From the NCBI GenBank assembly GCA_039545355.1, contig BCJJ01000025.1, positions 269,150-333,149 on the forward strand: 64,000 nt of DNA, in the 5' to 3' direction. Each line of letters opens with the position of its first letter. The first letter of the stretch is position 1. The notes under the pieces are model-generated. The model was not told the DNA's origin and ran no database searches. It saw only the letters and a program-made list of their open reading frames with translations. The DNA is from Trichosporon coremiiforme (taxonomy: Eukaryota > Basidiomycota > Tremellomycetes > Trichosporonales > Trichosporonaceae). The position numbers were made by a program, and so were the translations under genes. Shown here piece after piece: positions 10,494 through 21,100 of the stretch.

Positions 10494-11933
10494 ACACCGC
10501 GCCACCGCGCCTCACTCGCTCCGCTCCTTCGCCGCTAACACCCAGTCAATAGAGCCTGGACGCAAGGCTTCTTCCCGGGCCTGCTCTGGCTGACTTTGGA
10601 GCGTGAGCGCCTGATTAAAGGCTCCCTGCCGTGGCCATACACGACCGACGGCCTCGAGTCGATGGCGCGCGAGTGGCAGGCGTCGTTCCGGAAGCACGCC
10701 CGCAAGGCGATCAACCATGACCAGGGGTTCCGATATGCCTCCTCTTTCGGCCGGGAGCTGAAGCTCACTGGCAACCAGGAGTGCAAGCCCGTCCTGATTG
10801 AGGCGGCGGAGAGTCTCTGGGACCGGTATGATCCTAAGGTGCGTAAGACTTGACCTCGGTGCAGCGAAGCTGTAACCCCGGAGTCCAATGGCATGTTCGC
10901 CGGTTGGTACGCCCGGTTCGCTGCTCTAAGCTTGCTGTGACGGGCGACTGGACTCGTTTCGCTCTTCCAGCTGTACGCAGCCCTCGACGTCCTCGCTGCG
11001 CTCGCATGTCTCGTGCTAACGCCAGATCGGCTGCATCCGCTCCTGGAACCAGATGAAGAAGGTCGGCGTGCCAGACCGCTACAGACGCGACAACCAGAAC
11101 GAGCACTTCCTCGTCATCATCGACAACATGATGAACCTTGACTTCCTCTTCGACGTGAGTGAGTGGACCGGCGACCACAAGTACCGCGACATGGCCATCT
11201 CCCAGGCGGACAAGATGCAGACGGCGCATGTACGGCCAGACGGAACGACTTGGCACGTCGTCAACTTTGGTCATGAGGGACAAGTGCTAGAGAGGATGAC
11301 GCATCAGGGTGAGTAAAGCGAGTTCACAGCGGAGCTGTGAGGTCACGCCGAGCTGATTGGAAGTGCGGAGTGAGCGTTGGCTGACTTTCAGGCTACTCGG
11401 ACGACTCGTGCTGGTCCCGCGGTCAAGCTTGGGCCATCTACGGATACGCGCAGATGTCGCAGCGCACGGGACGCAAAGATTTCATCGCAACCGCGCGCAA
11501 GGTTGCCGACGCCTTCCTTTCTCGGCTGGAGTCCTCGGGCCTGCCGGCATGGGACTTCGACGCTCCCCGGAATCCGCTCGTCTACGACACCTCCGCCGCC
11601 ACGATCACCGCCTCTGGTCTCTTGATTCTCTACCGCGTCCTGCGCGAGGACGATCCCCAGGCAGCCGACCACTACCTCTCCTCTGCGTTCAACCTCATCG
11701 GCTCCGTGAACAGGGAGTGCCGAGCTCCTCCCGCCAAACTGGAGGATGGAAAGGTCAACTGGGGCGAGGGAGGCTGGGAACCGATCCTCATGCACTCGAC
11801 CATCAACGGGAACGAGCATGCCGAGGAGCCGTCCATGGATACAGGGCTCGTGTACGCCGACTACTACTATGCGGAGTTTGGCAATGAGGCGGTCAAGCTG
11901 AGGGACGAGCTTAAGAAGACGTTGAAGAACTAA
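9591..11933 (+). CDS. Glycoside hydrolase family 88 unsaturated glucuronyl hydrolase
   Basis: GH88 enzymes hydrolyse the unsaturated uronic acid left at the non-reducing end by polysaccharide lyases. Exons 9591-9728, 9778-9838, 9874-9986, 10035-10104, 10546-10838, 11026-11308 and 11392-11933 give 499 aa with all phases consistent. Family motifs are WTQGFFPGLLWL (residues 132-143), HDQGF with Asp186, IIDNMMNLDFL with Asp258, and GYSDDSCWSRGQAWAIYGY followed by YDTSAATI. By comparison with Bacillus unsaturated glucuronyl hydrolase, Asp186 and Asp258 correspond to the two key acidic residues (from memory of the family). No clear signal peptide is seen, so action on imported oligosaccharides in the cytosol is likely. 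The first three exons are poorly conserved and the least certain. The 441-nt fourth intron carries a 70-nt poly-C tract. The substrate cannot be read from sequence. Confidence 0.87.
10424..10493 (+). repeat. Homopolymer of 70 cytosines in a GH88 intron
   Basis: An uninterrupted run of C sits in the intron between 10104 and 10546. It is flanked by copies of the CTCGCT/CGCTCC motif found in other introns here. Its true length is uncertain because long homopolymers are prone to sequencing and assembly error. Confidence 0.9.
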
Positions 11934-13130
11934 GCAGAGTCGAGCGGAGCGAGAATCTGTCTGTTATGGTTTCTTCTAACTCGAGCTGGCTTCAAGTGGG
12001 CGGAGCGAGACGCATTGCGAACGATGTAACGCTGCAGACGGGAGAGAAGAGAAGGAAGATACCAATGGTGTCTTGAAGCGATAGTGAAAGAAGTAATATT
12101 AGTTAGAGCCAGTGTATCAGGGCCGCTTAGACCCCGTCTTGTCCTCATACATGCATGTCCGTTTCTTGAGCCTGCATTCTCTCGAGCTGTGCGCGGTCGA
12201 GACTGACTTGAGATCGAGTGAGGTTAGTCGCGGTCACGTGGGTTAAACGTGTGTGGCGACATCAATGAGGCGCGACTGATTTTCGATGGTGACGAGTTGT
12301 GTGTCCATCAGCGTCTGGTCCTCCACCGGAATGCCTTGGGCATCACAATGCATTGGGGGAATAACGCATTGTGAGAAACTGCAGACACTGAGTATGCTTG
12401 TGCATCACAATGAGACCGAGTACGCTGTCGTTGATGGAGAGTGTCTCGACACTCGTCGTGCTCGTTTATGCGGCGTCGCATAAGTTCTCTCTAGATTGCG
12501 CATCTTCCTACCCGCCAGAGGAGAGGAGTTGAGCGTCTTGGAGTACTGTCTGCAGGCGGCGGTGGAGGACACCGCATCAGTTGGGCAATGACGCCTGTAC
12601 ACCCCTGCGCTTGCGCTCTCGCTCGGAGCGTGCAAGTGTGCGAGGCAGAGCCCTCATCCTGACAGTCCTCTACTCGCTTGGAAAAGTGAAGAGGCGGTCC
12701 CGATTCCCTCGGACGCACACTCTCACTCGATGGACCAGAGTGCGAGGACGCCGAACACCGAACACACGACCAGCCCCCTCCATCGCCGTGTCTCTCCTCC
12801 TCCGCCGTCCTCTCGATGCTCACCTATGCCGCGGACTGCACGCTACACACACACACACTCCTTGGACTCGTCACATCCCCAATGCGGCCAGCGCCTCGCG
12901 CTCACTTCGCGCTGCTGCTCGCCCGCATCTCGCACGCTGTGCACTCCCCACGTCCTCGGCGTGACTTGGCGTCGCCTGCGCTCGTCGAGCACGACGGCGC
13001 ACGTAAAAGCTGTATAAGCTGTCCGCGCTGGCATCTTCGTCCTCCCCCCATCCTCGATTCACCATCGACATCTCACATCGTTCTTACGATTATCGCCCTC
13101 ACACTCTCATCTCAATCACCATCAGCTGCA
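11934..13130. other. Intergenic region
   Basis: No gene is supported. A GAGCGGAGCGAGA motif follows the GH88 stop (11941-11951) and a second at 12000-12010. An imperfect inverted repeat around 12344-12373 has arms CACAATGC and GCATTGTG. The segment 12840-13130 is pyrimidine-rich with CACACACA stretches, a likely promoter and leader for the next gene. Confidence 0.5.
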
Positions 13131-14848
13131 ATGCCCCGCGCTCCCGCCAACCTCCCCGCCAACCTCCCCACCGCGGGGCCCTCCTTCCACCCCTATGACC
13201 GCGTTTGCACGCGTTCCAAGTGGAAGATCCAGCGCAAGTCTCCCCAGATCCTGTGATAATTCTGACACCCAGTCACCCGCGGCACCCACGGAGACGTGAC
13301 CCACGTCGCCTACGACGTCAATCGGGCGTCTGGCTCCGAGTCCGAGACGGCCGAGTGGGCCGAGACCCGCTCGGCAAGCAGGGGCAACTCGCCCAGCGGT
13401 TCTTGTGAGTACATAGCCAAGACATGACTGACGCCAGCCGCGGGCGGCAGCCACAACTCCTCCCCGGAGAAAAGCAAGGTCGCCGAGTCCGGGGACACAA
13501 GGTCCTCGAACCAGGCCGATACGGGCGAGCCGAGCGCCGCTTATGGTGAGTTGTGACGATACGGACGCCAACCTGACGCGCAGCCGGTGGTGCGACCCGC
13601 AAAACCGCCCCCTCCCCCGCCCCCGACATGGGCGGCACTCGCGAGAGCCTGTTCGGCCCCATGCGTACCCAGCGCGCCTCGTATCGCTGGACCGAGTACG
13701 TGTGGGACGACCACAGCGACGAGCAGCGCCGCGCTCACCCTCGCCCGGGATACCCGGGTTACCTTGCTTACCTCCGCCGCCTCGCGTCGAGGAGCACCAG
13801 CCCCCGCCCCGGGCCTAGCGACACTGGGCCGTCGGGCTGGCGTCACCCCCCCTCGCCCTCGCCCAACACTCTCGCCGACGCACACGCTCTCGCCGACGCA
13901 GGGCCTGCGGAGTCCGGCATCCCTGCCACAATCGAGGGCTCGGCGGACGACTTCCCCGAGTCTGCCCCGGCCGGGAATGCTGGCTCCGATGAGGTTTCGT
14001 CCCCCGACGGAGCCTCGTTGGGGTACGAGCCCGGTGACGAGAAGGAGGGCGAGACCGACGAGGAGGAAGAGGAGGAGGAGAAGGAGGAGGAGAGCGAGGA
14101 GGAGGACGAGGAGGACGAGGACGAGGACGGCAGCGGTTCCGACGGCGTCGACGCCGCCAAGAACCGCTCGTACCGCAGCGGTGCCCCTGAGCCCGCGCCG
14201 TACTCGCCGCGCTCGTCGCCCTCGCCCGCCCCCTCCTCCTCCATCAAGCGCGAGCGCGAGGAGGATGATGAGGACAGCACGCCCGCCAAACGCGTGCGCG
14301 TCGCCGACCTGGCCGCGCCCGCCGAGCGCGTCGACTTCGCGCTCGAGTTCGAACCCATCGCGTTCGCCCCCGCGGCAACCGTGACGCTGCGTGGTCTCAA
14401 CGACGAGTTCACGGAGTGGGTGGCCGAGGCGCGTTCGCGCCGGGACGTTGCGTGTGCCGTCTGGCTGCGCTACGACTGGCACGACCTGGAGGAGATCGAG
14501 TGGGAGCAGTGGGAGCAGTGGTATCGCTTCCGCGTCTATGCCGGCGTACCGGTCGACGAGGCGGGGTTCCGCGCCTGCTTCGACGACGAGTACCCCGAGC
14601 GTCGGCGGTGGGACCGCGTCAACGACGAGTTCGAGTACGCCACAAACGTGCTCGGGCGTCTTGTCGCTGCTCGCCGCGCCGCACGCCAGCACCTCGATCG
14701 CCTTGACCGCCTCCAACTCGTCGCCGCGAGGCACAAGCGGGGCTCGCTCGAGTGGCACCGCGTCTGCGACGACATGAGGGTATGCGTCCGCCGCGCATTC
14801 GGCGGCGCTAGCCACGCCATCAACTCCTACCACCGAGTGCGGTGGTAG
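13131..14848 (+). CDS. Acidic, probably nuclear protein of unknown function
   Basis: The main frame is clear from 13273: exons 13273-13404, 13438-13545 and 13584-14848, joined by short introns of 33 and 38 nt with CTGAC branches. The 5' exon is not settled. The ATG at 13131 has a good leader but needs an atypical donor to reach 13273 in phase; an ATG at 13195 with a 35-nt intron (13238-13272, donor GTCTCC) also fits. The protein has an Asp/Glu tract of about 40 residues (encoded 14030-14130), basic nuclear-localisation-like clusters (IKREREED, PAKRVRV) and a C-terminal helical part with WLRYDWHDLEEIEWEQWEQ, FEYATNVLGRL and HRVCDDMRVCVRRAFGG. I recognise no domain. Composition suggests a chromatin or nuclear protein, but that is only a guess. 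Confidence 0.65.
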
Positions 14849-16414
14849 GTAGTCACGGCTAGTCGCTCGTCTCGCGTCTCGCACTCTCGGTCCTGGCCCT
14901 CGGTCTCGCTCGGTCACGATCACGGTCTCGCTCGTCCTGGTTCAGCTTCGGCTTCTCCATCCTCGTCAGTGCCGGTCACTTGCACTCTCACGCCCTTCTT
15001 ACCGGTTCGCCGGGCGCCCTCAATACGGCCGTCTGTCACGAATACGGCCGTCTGTCACGAGCCTGCACCCATCCTGGGATGCAGAACCAGCACAGCCGTG
15101 GCGAGAGGCATTATTCTTCCGTCCGGACCTCCTCAATGCGCCGTCGCCGCTACAAGCCTGCACCGAGTTGGGTTCAGTACCGCGATCGTCAGTCCATCAG
15201 TACACGACGCCCGTGCTCTGCTCAGTCCAACATACTCGCGCCCCTCGCCCGGCGGAACTCACCCTCGAGCACTCAGAGACCGTTGTCTGCCCTGCTCGAG
15301 GAAGTCACGACAGCCGCAGCGAGGCGCGAAGATCCTCGACCGCACGTTCGTTCCACTGCCGCTGCAGTTCGCACAACTCGAGCGGTGAAGACCACAGCCC
15401 GGGTCTACTCTCGCCTCGGCGAGAATAGCACGCCACGACTCGACCCGAAGCGGATCACGCGAGTACTCGTACTCGCGACCAGACTGCCCGGACGACGAAC
15501 AAGACTGCCCTCTCACTCGCTCGCCTCGCATCTGTTCGACCTCCACGCGAACCTCCACGCGAAGGCACGAAACTCACGGTGAAGCGAATCTCGATCCCCT
15601 TCTGCACTCGACCCGCCTGCGGCGGGATGCAGTAGGCCGCACGCAAAGGGGCTTCTCTCCCCTTCCCGTCCCCATGCTTCGGCTCCTGGCTCCCGGATTG
15701 CCAGCCTCAGGAGCCCGCACAGCTGACGCGCCGAACCCGCCGACACCTGCGAGCACACGAGGAAGGACCTCGACGTTACTCGCACCGCGCCGATCCTCCG
15801 ACACAGATAGAGGGAAGGCCCTCTGCTTCCGATCGGACGCCGCCAAGCTCATCGCATTTCAGCTGCGACCCGGCACCTGCAGATATACAGCGCCGACACC
15901 TGGAGAGAGTTGCCCCCTTCGAGTTGGCGCCCACCCGTCCCTGCAATCGATGGGGCCAGCACCCGGCTTGACTTACCCGAACAACAGTCGACCACCGACA
16001 CCCCACCAGCGTCCATTACAGCAGCCTTCGGCATACCCGGCCGCAGCGGAGTCGACAGTGAGGGAACGGGGCAGGAACTGAGGTGCCTTGACCCCTCAAC
16101 GGGACTCACACCTCCATGCAGTGTTCTACTCCCGGACCCGGCCGTCAACCATACGGAGCAGAAACCGAGGCGTCTTGACTCCCTAACGGGACTCACACAC
16201 CTGCGCACGCCGCGAAGCGCGCGCAGTGTTCTCCTCCCCGATCTGGTCGACATTCGAGACGGCGGTCCTCCCCAAATCACCAACGATGGACCGCCGTCCA
16301 GACACGGAGGAGGGACGAGGCGCATGGCTCCCCAACGGGACCCACGCCTCCACGAGACGTCCTCCTCCAGTTGCGAGATGGGTAGTGATACATTTGTAAG
16401 TCTAGTTGGGGGTT
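14849..16414. other. Long intergenic region with imperfect internal repeats
   Basis: No gene is convincing. A direct repeat AATACGGCCGTCTGTCACGA occurs twice back to back near 15022-15060. At 16080-16350 there are three imperfect units built on CAACGGGACTCACAC-type sequence followed by CAGTGTTCT. A plus-strand frame (15910-16434) and a minus-strand frame (15849-16325) are open across the units, but neither has a family match or coding bias that I can see. Confidence 0.45.
16080..16350. repeat. Three imperfect direct repeat units
   Basis: Units near 16084-16135, 16168-16240 and 16327-16360 share CTTGACTCCCTAACGGGACT or close variants, then a stretch containing CAGTGTTCTAC or CAGTGTTCTCCTCCC. 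The third unit keeps only the CCCAACGGGACCCACGCCTCC part. They lie just downstream of the ATP23 stop. Confidence 0.5.
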
Positions 16415-17601
16415 CTAGTAAATCTGGCCGTTAGCTTACACTCCTGGCCTCATACATCAAGCACCACCCGAACCATTCCGCCAGCCCACCAACCACCACC
16501 CGAGCCCTCCGGCGAGCCCCCCAACCACCCACCACCCGGTCATCCGCTAGTCCAACCCCCGCCTCGATCGGCACTTCGACCCCACCGGCCTGAGGGCCGG
16601 CGGGCGCACTCACCTCATCGAACGGCCTCGTGTCGCGGAAGCACGACTCCCAGACCTCGTTCACAGCCTTTTCAGCGGACTCTTGTCCATCGCACAGCGG
16701 GTGCTGCATTACGGAGAGGACCGCGCGGCGCTTCACGCATGCTTGGTGCTGCTTCGAGAAGGACCAGCGGCCGCGCTCGATCTCTCGGCCCCAGCGGCAG
16801 TCACCTGAGAGGTTGGCGGCGCGAATCTGAGGTCAGCCACTATTTGCGGAGGAGTGGTAGAGGAGAGTACAGGAGTAGAGACAGTGTAAGAGTAGAGAGA
16901 GTAGGCGTGTAACAACAACTGTGCAGTAGTGTAACAACATCGTGTGTACCACCGCTGTTGTAGAATAGTATACCCCACGGAACAATGCAGCCTTAGACTT
17001 ACTTCAGAACACGCATGATGCCTCAAGTTCCCCCAGTCCACCTTGAAGCGGCAGTGGTCGAAGGCATGGATCATCTCGTGCGCGAGCGTGTCCTCCATGT
17101 GCTTCTTGTTCATGAATCGGTTCTGACACATGAGGATGCCGTGCTCGGGCGAGAAACCACCGACGCGAGTCTCGTCGCAGGGGTGGCACTGCATCCCCGA
17201 TGCCGGGAACTCGCACCCCGCCAGCCGGAGCTGCTTCAGCATGAAGAGGATCATCGGGCCTGGGGCGTCAGCGCTGCCTCCGCACGATAGCTATCCCCGA
17301 TCACCTCGTACAGCCCAGTGTCATTTGATCGAGGTGTTCGGGAACGGCTCTGCTGCGCGGAGCCTGACTCACTCCTCGTCATAAGCTCCGCCTTCCACTT
17401 CTCGCACCGGTCCCAGTCCGTGGCGAGCTTGACCTGCTCGTCGTGCTTTGCGCGCTCTGCCCTCTGCTCGTCGCTGAGGCCCATGCCGGTGAAGCGGGCG
17501 AGGGACTGGCGCCACCGCTCGAAGCCGGCGGGAACCTCGTTCGGGGTAGACTGCGATGAGCTTGCAGCGTTGGCAGAGTCGCCAGCCTCGGTTGCGGGCA
17601 T
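16415..17601 (-). CDS. ATP23: Mitochondrial inner membrane protease ATP23
   Basis: Atp23 is an intermembrane-space zinc metalloprotease that matures the ATP synthase subunit Atp6 and assists its assembly. Exons on the minus strand are 17601-17373, 17259-17003, 16826-16614 and 16423-16415, giving 235 aa. The zinc motif HEMIH is at residues 137-141, within [19 protein letters not shown]. Other family blocks are [51 protein letters not shown] and the closing [14 protein letters not shown]. The last exon is only nine nucleotides and encodes Ile-Tyr-stop; it restores the conserved DEIY ending, which supports the 190-nt last intron. The start at 17601 lies after ACAACCGACACC; an in-frame ATG at 17805 would add 68 residues. 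The gene is divergent from XRN1. Confidence 0.92.
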
Positions 17602-18159
17602 GGTGTCGGTTGTTGTTGACAGGCAGCTGCGCGATGCCAACTTTCTTGTCTTCCCTCCACCTCCGAGCAGAACGGCCGGGCCGAGTCCTGCTCCGATCTT
17701 TGAAACCTCCACCGGGCCAGGTCCAGAGGCAAAGCCGAGAACGCGGGAGCAAAACGATAATGGCCACGTGGTGCCCTCTCCACGCCTATGGTCGCCGCCT
17801 ATCAATTGCCTGCAGCCAGCCCAGGACTATGACTCAACGCGCGGATCCTGCCAGACACTACCGCCCGCACAACTGGATCCTGCGTTCTCCATGTAACAGC
17901 GCACCATCCCCCGCGCACTCCTTGGTTCCACTCACATCTCTACCGCCTGCATCCCAGGCATACCTCTGTACTCGGCTCAACGCTCACAAGCGAGCTCGAT
18001 ACCCCACATCACACACGCATACCCTTCGCAGGCAAGAACGCAAAGAGCCCCGACCATCCGCGGCTGGATCCCGCAGACCATCCAACTATCAGCGCAAAGA
18101 CGCGACCGTCATCAATTTTCGACTCGTGTTTGTACTCCTAGTGTAGCTTTTTGTCCACG
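17602..18159. other. Divergent promoter region between ATP23 and XRN1
   Basis: 558 bp separate the two start codons. I see no gene. The sequence is fairly AC/CT-rich and lacks an obvious TATA box, as expected for housekeeping genes. Confidence 0.5.
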
Positions 18160-21100
18160 ATGGGTGAGTTAAAGCTTCATCGAGAGTAACTGACAGACAG
18201 GTGTCCCCAAAGTATGTGCCGGCTCTCATCAGCCAGCAGCACTGCTCATGATGAGCTAGCTTCCCGATCACGACCTGACGCGCAGTTCTTCCGATGGATC
18301 TCTGAGAGGTATCCCCTCACCTCGCAGCTGATCACACCCAACTCGATCCCGGTGTTTGACAACCTCTAGTGAGCTGGCTCGTGGCTGCTCTGAGCTAACA
18401 ACAGTCTGGATATGGTGCGCCGCCATTGACCCGCAACAACTGACGGCAGAACGGTATCATCCACAACTGCTCACACCCGCCGTCATCTGAAAATGACCCC
18501 CACTTCCGCATCACCGAGGAGCAGATGATCCTCGCCATCTTCGCCTACATCGACTTCCTGTTCACGAAGATCAAGCCCCGCAAGGTGTTCTTCATGGCCA
18601 TCGACGGTGTCGCGCCCCGTGCCAAGATGAACCAGCAGCGCTCGCGTCGTTTCCGTACTGCTCGCGACGCCCGCGAGAAGCACGAGGAGGCCCTTCGCAA
18701 GGGAGAAACGCTCCCGGAAGAGAAGGCTTTCGACTCTAACTGTATCACCCCTGGTGAGTTTCAGCTGCCAAGTTCATGGCGTCAGCTGACATACAGGAAC
18801 TCCTTTCATGGCCAGGTTGTCCGAGCACCTCAAGTACTACGTTCGCAAGCGCATTTCTGAGGACGCCGAGTGGCGCGGCGTCAAGGTCATCCTCAGTGGT
18901 CATGAGGTGAGCTAACTCTACGGTACCTCGCAGCTGACGTCCAGGTTCCGGGAGAAGGAGAGCATAAGATTATGGACTTCATCCGTAAAACGAAGGCTCA
19001 GCCTGGCTACAACCCCAACACCCGCCACTGTCTGTACGGTCTCGATGCTGACCTGGTCATGCTCGGTCTCATCAGCCACGACCCGCACTTCAGTCTGCTC
19101 CGCGAGGAGGTCACGTTCGGTCGCAAGGCCAAGAAGAACGTCTCGCTCGCCAACTCGAACATGTTCCTGCTGCACCTGTCGCTGCTGCGTGAATATCTCG
19201 ACATGGAGTTCCAGTCGGTCGCTTCGTCGATCTCGTTCGAGTACAACCTTGAGCGCATCATCGACGACTGGATCCTCATGGGCTTCTTCGTCGGAAACGA
19301 CTTCCTGCCGCATCTCCCCGGTCTGCACATCAACGAGGGTGCGCTCGAGACGATCTGGAAGATCTACAAGGAGATCCTTCCAGAGGCTGGCGGCTACCTG
19401 AACGACAAGGGCACCATCTCGCTCCCGCGCCTGCAGCTCCTGCTCGACAAGTTGTCCGAGTACGAGAAGCAGCGCTTCGAGGAGGAGTACATGGATGCCA
19501 ACTGGTTCAAGGGTAGCCGGGAAAAGGAGATCGCCGCCTTGGAGAAGGCCAAGAAGAAGGGCAAGCTCATCATTACCAAGGACCAAGCGAAAATCCTCAA
19601 GCAGATCCAGGCTTTCGTCACGAAGCACCAGTCCCGCCCCAGCTCGAAGGACCGCCTCGAGATTGTCAACACGCTCCCTGAGCGCGACCGCAAATTTGTG
19701 CAGGAGCTCGCGGACAACCTCAACCTCCGCTGCACGTGGGACGAGGAGGACTCGTACGGCCAGCCGCTGATCGTGCTCGGCTTCAACGTTGATCCGGCCG
19801 ACGACAGACCGGAGAAGCCGGAGAAGACCGAGGGCGCGCAGCGGGACGGAGAAGACGCCGAGGAGAGCGACGGCGAATGGGAGTCCGAGGAGGATCTCGA
19901 GAGCCAGGCCGCCATTGCTCGCGTCTTCAACAAGTACGACAAGGCCAAGGTCGTCGACAACGATATTGAGGACTTTGAGACCTCGTACGAGGACAAGCTC
20001 AACGAGAAGCTCGTCGAGACCAAGAAGAAATACTACAAGGAGAAGCTCGACATCAACTGGGACGTCAAGGAGGAGCTCCACCCCATCCTGTACCGTTACA
20101 TCGAGGGACTCCAATGGATCCTCTACTATTACTACAAGGGTGTTCCCGCCTGGGGATGGTTCTACAACTACCATTATGCGCCCATGATCTCGGACTTGAA
20201 GGACATTGCCAGCTTCAAGTTTGACTTTGATCTCGGCAAGCCTTTCCTGCCCTTCCAGCAGCTCATGGGAGTGCTGCCAGCCGACTCGCAGGATCACGTC
20301 CCGCCGGCCTACCGCGACCTCATGTATGAGGACACGTCGCCGATCATCGACTTCTACCCGAAGATTTTCGACCTCGACATGAACGGCAAGAAGCAGGACT
20401 GGGAGGCTGTCGTGAAGATTCCGTTCATCAACGAAGACCGCCTTCTCCGCACTATGGCCCAGCGCGAGCAGCGCCTGACGCCCGAGGAGAAGAACCGCAA
20501 CCGTGTCGACACGCCTGCGACGCAGTTCACGCACGACGACACGCAGCTGACGAACTATCCTTCGTCGCTGCCGGGCTTCTTCCCTGACCTTGTCGCGTGC
20601 CAGTGCAAGGCTGAGCCGTTCACGCTGCCTGCCATCGGCGACGGCGTTGACCTCATCAATGGCCTGCTCGAGGGCGTGCGCCTCGGAGGCGAACTGCTCG
20701 CGGGATTCCCCTCGATGGGCACGCTGCCGCACCAGGGCTCACTGGGGTACCACCACGTCAACGTGTTCCAGACCGATAGCAAGAACCAGTCCATGGTTGT
20801 CACTATGCGCGTCAAGCCCGACAAGGACTCGACGGCCGAGATCGCGAAGAAGCTTCTAGGCCAGAAAACGTTCCACTCGTGGCCGTACCTGCATGAGGGT
20901 ATCATTGCGGCCGTCTCAGACGACAGCTGCAAGTACCACCTGCAGGCTTCCGGCCGCAAGATGAACATTGTCTCGAAGCACCACGACGGCTTCGGTGCCG
21001 TCAAGTGGCGCAAGGAGGCGGACAAGATTGAGCACCACTACTCTAAGAGATACGGTGTTATCACGGGCAGCGTCGACGTCGTGCTGCACATTAGGCCTCT

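Noticed and set aside
13253..13272. Twenty-nucleotide intron in the acidic protein gene
   Set aside because: Too short for known spliceosomal introns; a 35-nt or 60-nt alternative is more plausible.
13541..14923. 460-codon minus-strand frame opposite the acidic nuclear protein
   Set aside because: The plus frame has matching short introns and codon bias; the minus frame is a shadow with Leu/Val runs opposite the acidic tract.
15910..16434. Plus-strand frame of 174 codons in the ATP23 3' gap
   Set aside because: It follows the imperfect repeats, lacks host codon bias and overlaps the ATP23 final exon; listed as repeat rather than gene.
18918..20732. 604-codon minus-strand frame inside XRN1
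   Set aside because: It is an antisense shadow created by the GC3 bias of the XRN1 exon; Arg/Leu/Val-rich composition is typical of such shadows.
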